Translations under genes and position numbers: made by a program
Part shown: in pieces, positions 1 to 8,100 of the stretch
Numbering within the stretch: the first letter of the stretch is position 1
Layout of the letters: each line of letters starts with the position of its first letter
DNA from: an uncultured bacterium
Lineage (GTDB): Bacteria; Verrucomicrobiota; Lentisphaeria; Oligosphaerales; Oligosphaeraceae
Reading direction: 5' to 3'
Assembly (NCBI GenBank): GCA_902776645.1
Contig: CACYQT010000004.1
Coordinates: 1-64,000, forward strand
DNA length: 64,000 nucleotides
The notes under the pieces: generated by a model
Told to the model about the DNA's origin: nothing
Databases searched by the model: none
The model's input: only the letters and a program-made list of their open reading frames with translations

Positions 1-344
1 GCCTCTAAAACGCTTCCCACGCTCTCCAACGCTGTCGATTCATACCAATCGTCGCTATTCAGCAGACCGACGACGTCGCCAGTCACTTCGGAAATCCCTT
101 GGTTCCAGGCATCTGGGATTCCTGCCGCGTCTTCATGGCGGACTTGCTGCAAAATCCGAACGGCCATGCCTTTGCTCTCCGCACGCGTTTTGAATTCCTC
201 CAGAATCTCCAGCGTGCGATCCGTCGAACCGCCATCGACGAACACGTATTCATCCGGCCGCCGCGACTGCTCCATGACGGATTTCAGAGAACGCGACAAC
301 GTCCTCTCCGAATTCCAGCATATCGTTATCAGACTGATTTTCAT
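1..344 (-). CDS. Family 2 glycosyltransferase, N-terminal part (runs off window)
   Basis: The reverse strand reads from an ATG at 344 as MKISLITICWNSERTLSRSL and stays open to the window edge (114 residues seen). It shows the GT-A fold signatures of GT2: a nucleotide-binding start, GGSTDRT near residue 40 and the metal-binding NSDDW near residue 98. It would transfer a sugar from a nucleotide-sugar donor to a lipid or glycan acceptor at the inner membrane. The ATG overlaps the TGA of the upstream DUF2304 gene (ATGA, 341-344), so the two are probably translationally coupled in one envelope-glycan operon. The acceptor and sugar cannot be told from this fragment. Confidence 0.85.
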   Translation of the reverse strand, partial: MKISLITICWNSERTLSRSLKSVMEQSRRPDEYVFVDGGSTDRTLEILEEFKTRAESKGMAVRILQQVRHEDAAGIPDAWNQGISEVTGDVVGLLNSDDWYESTALESVGSVLE

Positions 345-688
345 AATGATACGTTTTTCGGTCCCCCAAATTTCACCGCGCCACGCAACGCCAGCTGGCG
401 GATCAGCAGCGTCTGCCGCCGTTCAATCTGGCGGAATTTCGCCAGAATGCACATGCCGCTGAAATACACGAAGAGAATCAGCAGATACAGCAGGAAGTCC
501 GTACCACGGCCGATTCCGATGAGATTCGCGCACCGTGTTGACAAATCTGGCCAGATGACGAACACGACGCCCAGCACGAACTGCAAAATGAAAAACAGCC
601 GTCCGAACAGCTTGTTCCGCAGCACCAGCCAGGCCAGAAATCCCATGAGGACCAGCCCGACAATCAAAATCACTTGAATCCAGCTCAT
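341..688 (-). CDS. DUF2304 small membrane protein
   Basis: This 115-residue protein has two or three hydrophobic segments (roughly residues 3-24, 31-48 and 62-83), the IGRGTD motif before the last one and a basic C-terminal helix. That is the usual DUF2304 pattern. DUF2304 genes commonly sit beside dolichol-phosphate-mannose-synthase-like GT2 genes, as here, and probably help present polyprenyl-linked sugars. An upstream ATG at 703 overlaps the previous stop (TAATG), but the ATG at 688 has a much better ribosome site (AGGGAGA, 5-7 nt upstream), so I place the start there. Function beyond membrane accessory is inferred. Confidence 0.75.
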   Translation of the reverse strand: MSWIQVILIVGLVLMGFLAWLVLRNKLFGRLFFILQFVLGVVFVIWPDLSTRCANLIGIGRGTDFLLYLLILFVYFSGMCILAKFRQIERRQTLLIRQLALRGAVKFGGPKNVSL

Positions 689-702
689 CGTATCTCCCTG
701 CA

Positions 703-1383
703 TTACATGATCTTGTTGAGAATCAAATCAATCAAGATATTCAGCGAATTGGTCCATTTCTGGCCTTTCGCCTGCGAATAGTCCGTATAACGGATCGTGA
801 CGGGCACTTCCTTCACCGTCAGTTTCGCCGCGCGAATCTGGCTCATGATCTCCGTGGCGTGCGCCATGCGGTTCTCCGTCAAATCAATCGCTTCCAACGC
901 CTTGCGGCCAAGAGCGCGGAATCCGTTGTGGGCGTCCGTCAGCCACATGCCCGTGAACACGCCGTTCACGATGCGTGCGCAACGCAGCACAAGTCGTTTT
1001 CCTTTCGGGACCTGCGCCAAATCCGATTCACGGAGAAAACGGGAGCCGATGACCACGTCCGCCCCCGCCTCCAACGCCGCCAGAAACTGCGGGATGTCGT
1101 TTTTATCATGCTGTCCGTCCGCGTCGAAATGGATTACCGCCTCCGCGCCCTGTGCCTTGGCGTAGTCCATGCCGGTCTGCAAGGCCGCTCCCTGCCCTAA
1201 GTTAATGGGATGACGGAGGTAATGAATCGGCAGATCCGCCAGCATCCCGTGCGGGTCTTCACGCGAACCGTCGTCGACGACGACGATTTCGTAGCCGCAC
1301 GGCAGCAGCGACTCGACGGTCCGCCGAAGCGTCTCGCCTTCGTTGTAGCTTGGTATCACGACATATACGTTTTTCATCGGCAT
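703..1383 (-). CDS. GT2 glycosyltransferase, polyprenyl-phosphate sugar synthase type
   Basis: A 226-residue soluble-looking GT2 with YVVIPSYNEG at the N-terminus, VVDDGS near 35, HFDADGQHD near 85 (DxD metal site), a GSRFL motif and a C-terminal QAKGQKW stretch. This matches DPM1-like enzymes that charge a polyprenyl phosphate with a sugar. It is followed with 1-nt overlap potential by the DUF2304 gene and then another GT2, which suggests a small operon for making a lipid-linked sugar and adding it to a surface glycan. Two in-frame ATG codons (1383 and 1377) are both possible starts. No transmembrane tail is present, unlike GtrB/ArnC types. Confidence 0.85.
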   Translation of the reverse strand: MPMKNVYVVIPSYNEGETLRRTVESLLPCGYEIVVVDDGSREDPHGMLADLPIHYLRHPINLGQGAALQTGMDYAKAQGAEAVIHFDADGQHDKNDIPQFLAALEAGADVVIGSRFLRESDLAQVPKGKRLVLRCARIVNGVFTGMWLTDAHNGFRALGRKALEAIDLTENRMAHATEIMSQIRAAKLTVKEVPVTIRYTDYSQAKGQKWTNSLNILIDLILNKIM

Positions 1384-1403
1384 GCTCTTGACTAAAATGC
1401 GAC

Positions 1404-1452
1404 TGTCGTCCCAGTCCCATTCATCCCATCTGTCCCATTCGCCCCGTCTTCC
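1404..1452. repeat. Degenerate 9-10-bp tandem array upstream of the GT2 gene
   Basis: The stretch is built from imperfect 9-10-mers of the form GTCCCANTC / ATCCCATCT / GTCCCATTC. It lies in the 200-bp gap between the minus-strand glycosyltransferase and the plus-strand lipoprotein gene. It resembles the TCGTCCCTT-type arrays found at 8060 and 22511 but is more degraded. It encodes nothing that I can see. Confidence 0.5.
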
Positions 1453-1587
1453 GCTCGATAATGATTTTTTTTATAAAATAGATTAGAAAATCTCGTTCGC
1501 CAGTTATATTAGTGGGTAAAGACAACGAAAAAACACAAAAACGAATCCATCCGTTATCGTTCCCCCACAACAAAAGGAGACATGACC

Positions 1588-1848
1588 ATGCGTAAATTCT
1601 TCGCCCTGCTGATTGCCGGCGCCCTGGCCTTCACCGCCTTCGGCTGCCATGACCACCACCATCATCACCATGATCGTAAACACACCAACCCGCCCGTCGT
1701 GACGCGTCCCGCGCCGCCGCGCCCGGCCCCGCACCCTGCGCCGCGTCCTGTTCCGCCTGCGCGTCCCGTTCCGGGCCATCCGCTGCCGCCGCGTCCGGGC
1801 CAGCCCGCTCCTGTGATCGTCGTCCCCGCGCCGCAGCCGCATCGTTAA
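1588..1848 (+). CDS. Small His- and Pro-rich lipoprotein
   Basis: The protein (86 residues from the ATG at 1588) begins with a short basic n-region, a hydrophobic stretch and a lipobox-like AFGC, so it should be lipidated at Cys-20. Right after the Cys comes DHHHHHHDRKH, then a Pro/Arg/Ala repeat (PxP, RPAPxP) to the end. The His cluster suggests binding of Zn, Ni or Cu; the Pro-rich tail may span the periplasm or wall. The upstream ATG at 1582 lies only 2 nt from AAGGAG, whereas 1588 is 8 nt away and gives a normal signal peptide. The next gene encodes an efflux outer-membrane protein, which would fit metal handling, but that is inference. Confidence 0.7.
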   Translation: MRKFFALLIAGALAFTAFGCHDHHHHHHDRKHTNPPVVTRPAPPRPAPHPAPRPVPPARPVPGHPLPPRPGQPAPVIVVPAPQPHR

Positions 1849-1865
1849 TTCAAATGAACATCCAC

Positions 1866-1896
1866 AAGGCGCCGCCATCCAGCGGCGCCTTTGTCT
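1866..1896 (+). terminator. Rho-independent terminator after the His-rich lipoprotein
   Basis: AAGGCGCCGC (1866-1875) pairs with GCGGCGCCTT (1882-1891) around a 6-nt loop, followed by a short T-rich tail. Confidence 0.8.
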
Positions 1897-2060
1897 TGCG
1901 CGTTTATTCGTCGCGGCAAACTGAAAAAAGCCGCCTTGTCCTGAAAAAACACCGTTTGATTTTTCCCGCATTTATACTATATTTTATATACGTCATTTTT
2001 ATTAGGTTTTCTAATAATTCATACTTCAAAGCAATTAGCATCACATAAAGCGAGTCGACC

Positions 2061-3451
2061 ATGAATTTCAAACGGTTCTTCATCATTCTCCCGATCGTCG
2101 TGCTGACGGGTGCACAACCGTGCGCGAAGCCAGAAAAGTCCAGAGAGGGGAGGACAGCCCTATTGGAGAACGCATGCCCACCGCCGCGGAACTCGGCCTG
2201 ACCGCTGACAAGGCCGCCACTCTCGCGGATCTGGAGGAAGTCGCCTTGAAGGCCAATCCCGCCGTCCGCAAAGCCGTCAACGGCGTGAACATGGCCTTTC
2301 TCGCCATCAAAATCAAAAAGGCGGACTTCCTGCCCATGATCACCGCAAGCGCGGGCCATTCTCGCACCACGCGGAACACCAACAAGCACAACTACGACTA
2401 CGACACCGTCGGCACATACAACGCCGGAATCAATCTTGACCTGATGATCTTCGACTTCGGCAAGACAAACGCCGCCGTCAAACAGTCGCTGGAGGAATAC
2501 AAGGAAGCCGTCCAAAACCTCCGCAGCGTTGAAAACGGCGTCATCTTCGCCGTGCGCACCGCCTATTTCGCCCTGCTTCGCGCCGTCGAGCTGGACAAAG
2601 TCGCGAAGGAGACCGTCGAGCAGTACAAGGAGCATCTGGACCACGTCCAAATCAAGAACGATGTCGGCTCCGGCACGCCGTTCGATCTGACGAAAGCGAA
2701 GGTCGACTACAACAATGCCGTCCTGAAAGCCAACAGCACGGCCAACAACGTGTCCATCGGCTGGACGAATCTCGTCAGCGCCATCGGCCTCGCGGAAAGC
2801 ACGTCCTTCTCCATCTCCACCGCCAAGCTCCGTGAATACGAGCTCAATCTTGAGAAACTCATGGAAACGGCCCGCCTGTCCGAGCCCGGCCTCGCCGCCC
2901 TGCTCACGACTGAAAACGCCGCCGTCCTCAACGTCGAAAAGGCCATCAAAGACCTCTATCCGTCATTGAACCTCAACCTTGGCGCCGTTCTGTCCGGCCA
3001 CGATCCCACGCTTCCGATGCTTTGGAACGCCACTGGCGCCGCTTCGCTCTCCGGCACCCTGTTCACGGGCGGCAAGAAGGAAAACGCCATCAAACTGGCG
3101 GTTTTGCAACTCAAGAACGCCCGCGCCTCCACCGTCGCCTATCAGCAGGAGCTCTACAAGAAGCTCAGCACGGCGACGCTCAACGCGGAACTCGCCCAGA
3201 AACAGCTGCAAGTCGCGCAGCTGACGGAAAGCCAGGCGCAGGAATATTTCGACATCGTCAACGAACAATACAATGTCGGCAAAGCGTCCTCTCTTGAACG
3301 GACGGACGCGCAGGTCGCCCTTTCGGACGCCAAGGCCAAGACGGTGTCCGCCATCTACGACTACCAGGACGCGATGGCCCTCATCGCCAATCTCATCGGC
3401 GACTTCCCCGCGGCCGAGCATGAGGACATCCTGAAGCCTGAATTCGATTAA
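2061..3451 (+). CDS. TolC/OprM-type outer-membrane efflux lipoprotein, frameshifted near its start
   Basis: From 2120 on, the frame encodes an outer membrane efflux protein (two PF02321-like helical/beta repeats: LEEVALKANPAV, DFLPMITASAG, NLDLMIFDFGKTNAAV, then a second set near LSGTLFTGGKKENAI). It should form the trimeric outer-membrane channel of a tripartite exporter. No ATG exists in that frame. The natural start is the ATG at 2061 in another frame: it gives MNFKRFFIILPIVVLTG, and adding one base at about 2108-2111 continues as CTTVREARKVQ with a perfect LTGC lipobox. So the gene is an OprM-like lipoprotein lacking one base, either from a real mutation or an assembly error. No membrane-fusion or RND partner is adjacent. 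A GTG at 2120 could yield a signal-less product. Confidence 0.85.
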
Positions 3452-3465
3452 CTTACCGCCATACT

Positions 3466-3502
3466 AAAAGGGCTGTTGCTTTTCGCAACAGCCCTTTTTT
3501 TG
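3466..3502. terminator. Bidirectional terminator between convergent genes
   Basis: AAAAGGGCTGTTGC (3466-3479) and GCAACAGCCCTTTTTT (3485-3500) form a 14-bp stem with a TTTTC loop. The A-run and T-run on either side suit both the efflux gene and the minus-strand gene ending at 3520. Confidence 0.9.
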
Positions 3503-3519
3503 CGCATAAAACAAGACTT

Positions 3520-4191
3520 CTACCGGCCATCGCCATCATCATCGCGCCATCTTCGCGGCGCATGATGGCCGACCGGCGGATCCGCTTTGTCAAGCGCTTT
3601 CTTGAAGTGGTATGTCAGCGACTGCAACTCACGCGGATAGCGGTCGAGCACTTCAAAAATTCCGTCCACTGTGCGCATTTTCGGCGCGCCATGCAGACGG
3701 ACCAGCGCCCCGCACTGCTCCATCATGTTGCTGACCCAGTTGAGCTCCTCCTCATGCTCCTGCGCAAACTCCAGCGGCCAGTCCCATCCGGCGGGAAGCT
3801 TCTTCTTCCAATCCGCCTCGTTCGTCATCGTCTTCGCCTTCGAGACCAGACGGCGGACAACGCTCGCAAGATTCTCGAAATCCGTCTTGTAGCGATAGAT
3901 GTTCAGATTGTCCTGCGGCCGCATCGCGGATTTCGCGACATATCCCCAGCTGGCCCGCGCATGGTCATAGGCCAGTTCGACCTCCACGTTCATCATCTCG
4001 CCGACCGTCAGCGGACGGGACGGGATGATACTGGCCGAACAGAACACATGATCTTTGAAATCAGGATGTTCGAAAAACACATACGTGTCCGCGACCGACC
4101 GGATCTTCATCTGCCACGTGACGCCTTCCAACTCTTTTGCGATCTGCTCACGACGTTCGTCGTTCTGCAACATTTTCCGACTGTAAACCAT
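3520..4191 (-). CDS. Hypothetical protein, heparinase-operon partner
   Basis: I do not recognise this 223-residue protein. It has no signal peptide or membrane segment. The N-terminal ~85 residues (EGVTWQMKIRSVADTYVFFEH...) could fold as a small beta domain; the rest is helical and Trp-rich (WDWPLEFAQEHEEELNWV), ending in a charged tail WRDDDGDGR. The chosen ATG at 4191 follows AAGGA by about 10 nt; the frame also has a TTG at 4200. It starts only 13 nt after the heparinase-like gene, so the pair is probably co-transcribed, and it ends at a shared bidirectional terminator. Its role is unknown. Confidence 0.6.
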   Translation of the reverse strand: MVYSRKMLQNDERREQIAKELEGVTWQMKIRSVADTYVFFEHPDFKDHVFCSASIIPSRPLTVGEMMNVEVELAYDHARASWGYVAKSAMRPQDNLNIYRYKTDFENLASVVRRLVSKAKTMTNEADWKKKLPAGWDWPLEFAQEHEEELNWVSNMMEQCGALVRLHGAPKMRTVDGIFEVLDRYPRELQSLTYHFKKALDKADPPVGHHAPRRWRDDDGDGR

Positions 4192-4204
4192 AAAAACCAA
4201 TTCC

Positions 4205-7093
4205 TTATTCCGAAAGCAACACCGCTTCCAGTTTTCCTTCTTTCCCGCGCATCAGCCGCGCCTTGCCGCTGGCCGCATCCATATCGACGCCAAACACATA
4301 CGTCTGGCCATCCGCGAATACTGCCTTCAGCTCGACGGCCGCGCCGTTGCGCGTCAACGTCACATCCGCAGACTTCAGCTCATCCGACGGCGTCCCGATC
4401 TGGAACGCGCCACCGAACAACGCCGACTTGCCATTGATCCGCGACAGCACGAACGGCGGCTTCACCGTCGCGGGATTGCCCATGCCGACGGCCGTCCGAG
4501 TCTCGCCGCCTTCCGGCAGCTGCTTCAGCGACAACGCCAGCTTCACTTTTTCCTGCGTCCACACAAAATCTTGGACAGGAGCCGTTTTCAGCAGCTTCCA
4601 GTCCTTCGCCCACTTGTATCCGTCGCCCTGCGGCTCGTCGGTCGCCATGCCTTCCTGCGCGGCGGCAAGCGTCCCGCGGGCGTGGAAGGCGTATTCGTAC
4701 TGATGCTCCGCATTCGAATCCGCCCACAGCATGTCAAAGACATAGTCGCCGATCATCGCAACGGCGCGATACGCCTTCACGCCTTTGTAAATCGGGCCCG
4801 CCTCGGCGACGCACAACGCCGCGTCGGGCATCGACGCGAACGCCAAACAGTGGCCCGTCGCGGGCGCCTGACTCTTGCCGTCGACAACCAACGTGTTGTG
4901 GCTCACCGTCTGCCGATACCAGCCGCCATGGGCGGGATTGCCATAGGCGATGCAGCCAGGATCTTCCGCAATTAGTTGATTATGCGCATACAGTACATAA
5001 TTCAGCTTGTCCGGATGGCCATGGCCGCCGCCATGTTCGCCATAGTCCAACGCGATGAAATTCGACGGAATCAACGCGGCGTTCATTTTTGGCGACTGCG
5101 TCCGCAGGACGACGATGCCCGCGTCATGATAGTCCTCCGACTTGAACGTCGAACCGCTCGTCTGGATGTCCGCCACGCCGAACAGCGTGGCTTCCAACGA
5201 GTTGCGTTTACCCGACTTCACGATTTCACCATGGATGGGATCCCGCCAGGCGGTGTACGCCCCTTCGTACCAGCCGGAGAAGCTCGCGAAATTGAAGCCG
5301 ACGCGCGCCGAATCATGGAACGCAGGCAGTTGATACGTCGGCGTCAAGAACTTCAACGGCGCATCGTACATCAGTTTGTAGCGTTTCGGCAGTTCAACGA
5401 TCTTCGTGTTCATGATCGCCTCTTCAAGCGGCCGCATCGCGCTCATCGTGTAGAAATGGTAGCCCCATGCGCGTTCATACCATGGACCGTCGTCCGTGAC
5501 GCCTTTCTCAACCTGCGCGAGGAAGCCTTTCGGGCCGAAAATCGCGCCATACACCAAATCGCTCTTCCCCAGCGTCAAGCCGACGAGGCCGTAGGCCGAA
5601 TTGTGCCAGCAGCAGATGTTGTGGATGCCCCATTGGTGCTTTTTAATATGGTATGCGCACGGCAGCAGCATCTTCTCCGAAATGAACGCGATGTCTTCAG
5701 CGGACAACTGTTCCTTCACGCAGTCGAAGCCCTGTATGAGCGGAATGCTCCACGTCGATTCGTCCAGCGTCTGCGGCGTCACATGGCCGCCGCCGCCCGT
5801 CGGTTTGCCATGGATGTCATGCAGCGGATAGTTCAGATAACGCTCCGCATAGCCCATGAGGATCTCACGGGCCTTCGCGGCATACCGCGCGTCTTTCGTC
5901 AGCTGATAGACGAGGCCCAAATCGCGTGTCGCGAACGCCAATTCATGATGGTCGCGGTCCAGCACGACGTCGTCGTACGGCCAGCCTGAATAGACCTTCT
6001 TGCAGACGGGGCAGACGTGCTTTGTCGGCCCTTCCGTCTTCAACGACACGCCGCATTTTTCGCATGTGTACCAATGCCACCACTGGCCGCCACGCGGCGG
6101 GAATTGCGGCGTTCTCTCCAGCCAGCCGTTGGCTTTCTTCAGAAGGCCTTCCCACCAATCCTTCGCCGCCTCCGTCTCGCGGATACGACGAAGGACTTCG
6201 GGAATCATCGCCTTCGAAATCAACAGGCAGGGCGATTCCAGCGGCGTCATGGGAACATAGTCAACCACTTGGGCACGACCAAGTTCCACATCTGGTTGGC
6301 CTGCTTGGAAAAAGGCCGCCGTCATGGAGAACTCACTGATTTCAGCAAGGCCGTCCGCCAATTTGAAATGGACGGACGTCGTCGCCTCACCGTTGGCGGG
6401 CATGTCAACCGACCATTCCGCCGGCTCGAACGAAACGCCGTCCGTTCCGCGTGGCTTCATCGTCAGCTTGACGGCTTCATCCTTGCGGTTGAACAACTTG
6501 ACGTCAAGGTTCCCTTCCCGTTTCCCGCTCCATTTCACTGGATGCACTGCATCCACCAATTCGCAACGAAGCAATTTCTTCACAAGCTCCACGTTCGCGA
6601 TCTGCAGAATCAACGGATTTTTCTTGTCGTCATGACTGATGCGGAACGTCATGAACCGCGCGTCCGACGGCTTGTCGCCCCACCGCCACATCGGCTTGTG
6701 AAGCTCCACGCTGCCCTTCTGCCATTCCGTGTCCGCATTCTGCGGGACGCTCAGCTGCCATGTCGCCTGCCAGCCTTCCGCCAGCGGCTTGTCGCAGACT
6801 TTCACGCCGAACCAGTCTTTCGGATTGGAAATCTTGTAGTCGAAGCGCAATTCGTCCCATTCGTCGAATTTCGGCGCCCAGTTGTCCAACAGCACGTCGT
6901 TTCCGCCCGGAGTGCTGTTCGGAGGGAAACGCAAGATGACGACGGCCCCCTTCACGGGGTCTTCCCCATATTCGACTGGCCGTCTCCAACGTTCCGGATG
7001 GGCCGACGTAAGGCAGTCCAATTTATGGACTTCGACCAACGTCTGGGCGGAAAGAATCGCGGACATTCCAAGCAGAAGCGGCAGTATCTTCAT
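4205..7093 (-). CDS. Secreted heparinase II/III-family polysaccharide lyase
   Basis: The 962-residue protein has a signal peptide (cleavage near LSAQT). Residues ~20-290 are beta-rich and probably bind glycan. A four-cysteine knuckle follows (CEKCG ... CPVCK, about residues 344-367), then an (alpha/alpha)-toroid with HNICCWHNSAYG and GPWYERAWGYHFYT. The C-terminal beta sandwich carries the hallmark YGEHGGGHGHPDKLNYV and SHNTLVVDG motifs of heparinase II/III-like enzymes. Such lyases cleave uronic-acid-containing glycans by beta-elimination. The enzyme would act in the periplasm or outside. The ATG follows AAAGGAT. Substrate cannot be assigned. Confidence 0.85.
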   Translation of the reverse strand: MKILPLLLGMSAILSAQTLVEVHKLDCLTSAHPERWRRPVEYGEDPVKGAVVILRFPPNSTPGGNDVLLDNWAPKFDEWDELRFDYKISNPKDWFGVKVCDKPLAEGWQATWQLSVPQNADTEWQKGSVELHKPMWRWGDKPSDARFMTFRISHDDKKNPLILQIANVELVKKLLRCELVDAVHPVKWSGKREGNLDVKLFNRKDEAVKLTMKPRGTDGVSFEPAEWSVDMPANGEATTSVHFKLADGLAEISEFSMTAAFFQAGQPDVELGRAQVVDYVPMTPLESPCLLISKAMIPEVLRRIRETEAAKDWWEGLLKKANGWLERTPQFPPRGGQWWHWYTCEKCGVSLKTEGPTKHVCPVCKKVYSGWPYDDVVLDRDHHELAFATRDLGLVYQLTKDARYAAKAREILMGYAERYLNYPLHDIHGKPTGGGGHVTPQTLDESTWSIPLIQGFDCVKEQLSAEDIAFISEKMLLPCAYHIKKHQWGIHNICCWHNSAYGLVGLTLGKSDLVYGAIFGPKGFLAQVEKGVTDDGPWYERAWGYHFYTMSAMRPLEEAIMNTKIVELPKRYKLMYDAPLKFLTPTYQLPAFHDSARVGFNFASFSGWYEGAYTAWRDPIHGEIVKSGKRNSLEATLFGVADIQTSGSTFKSEDYHDAGIVVLRTQSPKMNAALIPSNFIALDYGEHGGGHGHPDKLNYVLYAHNQLIAEDPGCIAYGNPAHGGWYRQTVSHNTLVVDGKSQAPATGHCLAFASMPDAALCVAEAGPIYKGVKAYRAVAMIGDYVFDMLWADSNAEHQYEYAFHARGTLAAAQEGMATDEPQGDGYKWAKDWKLLKTAPVQDFVWTQEKVKLALSLKQLPEGGETRTAVGMGNPATVKPPFVLSRINGKSALFGGAFQIGTPSDELKSADVTLTRNGAAVELKAVFADGQTYVFGVDMDAASGKARLMRGKEGKLEAVLLSE

Positions 7094-7140
7094 ACGATTA
7101 TCCTTTACCGTTTTATGGACGATGTTTGTGGCTCATTCAG

Positions 7141-7237
7141 GCCTCCCCTTTTGGGGGAGGTGCCGCGAAGCGGCGGAGAGGGATGATGCTGCTAAAAGCC
7201 TTAAGCGTTAGGCTTTTAGCTCTGCGAAGCTACTGGC
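7141..7237. repeat. Stop-linked hairpin/AGCTAAAAGC repeat plus GC-rich hairpins
   Basis: Read on the minus strand directly after the isomerase stop, the segment contains a GCTTCGCAGAGC hairpin, then AGCTAAAAGCCTAACGC, which itself folds with GGCTTTTAGC downstream (7191-7220). Next come a GCCGCTTCGCGGC hairpin (7161-7175) and CCTCCCC...GGGGAGG (7142-7160). The GCTAAAAGCC palindrome may act as a terminator for the isomerase. The same hairpin plus AGCTAAAAGC core recurs at 25699, 28045 and 30341. Confidence 0.7.
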
Positions 7238-8038
7238 TTAGGCAAACTTTTTGATAATGGCCTTGATATCATCGGCCGTATCTTTCAGCGACGCGAGGCT
7301 CGGCGAGACTTCCGAAACCAGCGGGCCGTCGTAACCGGCCTTCTTCAGTTCGCACATGATGGCCTTGAAGTCGCACGCGCCTTCGCCGAGGCGTGTCCAC
7401 TGGCCGTTCAGCGGGCCGCCCTTCCAGTCCTTCATGTGGACGCGTTTCACATGCCTGCCCAACGCGCGCACCCAGTGCTGCGGATACTGGAAGACCGCCA
7501 TGTTGCCCGGATCAAAGTAGAATCCGACATGGCTGCTGCCGACTTCGTTCAGGAAGTTGCGCATTTCCAACGGACTGAACAAAAATCCGCTCCACACGAA
7601 CTCGACGGACAGCGCGACGTTCAGCTTCTCGCACAGCGGCGCCAGCGTCTTCAGATTCTCGACGGCATTTTTGTAGGCGTCTTCATAATACAGATCCGGC
7701 GTGAAACGGCCCAGCGTGTGCAACGCCGCCGTCGCGCCGAGCTTCGCCGCGCATTCCAACGCCCACGCCGTTTCGTCGATGCATTCCTTCGCATCGGCGG
7801 GATCCAGCACGAGATTGCCTTTTGAATTGCTGATGGTGATGGATTCGATCGGCAGGCCTTTTTCATCGGACAACGCCTTGAAGGCCTTCAGATCCGCATC
7901 CGTCGTATTGTAGTTGAACGACGGGCTCTTCGGCTGGATGCTCAACTCAACCGCTTCATAGCCGGCGTCTTTCACCTGGCTGAAAAAATCCTGCATGGAA
8001 AGATTCGCCAATACCAATTGTGAAATGGAACTATGCAT
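7238..8038 (-). CDS. Sugar phosphate isomerase/epimerase-like TIM-barrel protein
   Basis: A 266-residue cytosolic TIM barrel of the xylose-isomerase/AP-endonuclease-2 superfamily. Strand-end motifs are visible in order: AVELSIQ near 31, TISNS near 68, LHTLGRF near 107, SVEFVWSG near 144 (metal Glu), YFDPGNM near 174, RVHMKDWKG near 200 (metal His/Asp) and VSEVSPS near 242 (metal Glu). The acidic and His residues expected for a divalent-metal site are present. It probably isomerises or epimerises a keto or inositol sugar released by nearby enzymes. GGAGG lies 7 nt before the ATG. The exact substrate is open. Confidence 0.8.
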   Translation of the reverse strand: MHSSISQLVLANLSMQDFFSQVKDAGYEAVELSIQPKSPSFNYNTTDADLKAFKALSDEKGLPIESITISNSKGNLVLDPADAKECIDETAWALECAAKLGATAALHTLGRFTPDLYYEDAYKNAVENLKTLAPLCEKLNVALSVEFVWSGFLFSPLEMRNFLNEVGSSHVGFYFDPGNMAVFQYPQHWVRALGRHVKRVHMKDWKGGPLNGQWTRLGEGACDFKAIMCELKKAGYDGPLVSEVSPSLASLKDTADDIKAIIKKFA

Positions 8039-8059
8039 GCTGTTTCCTCCGGTTTTGTT

Positions 8060-8100
8060 TTGTGTCGCTTTAGTCCTTTATGTCCCTTTCGTCCCTTTTC
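8060..8100. repeat. 9-bp tandem array at the mutarotase 3' end
   Basis: On the minus strand, immediately after the mutarotase TGA, the sequence runs as 9-mers AAAGGGACG, AAAGGGACA, TAAAGGACT, AAAGCGACA. The array fills the gap to the next gene. It belongs with the arrays at 22511 and 61039. Confidence 0.65.

Noticed and set aside
1648-1680. His run as a vector His-tag (contamination)
   Set aside because: It is preceded by a native lipoprotein signal peptide and followed by a Pro-rich domain, terminator and chromosomal genes.
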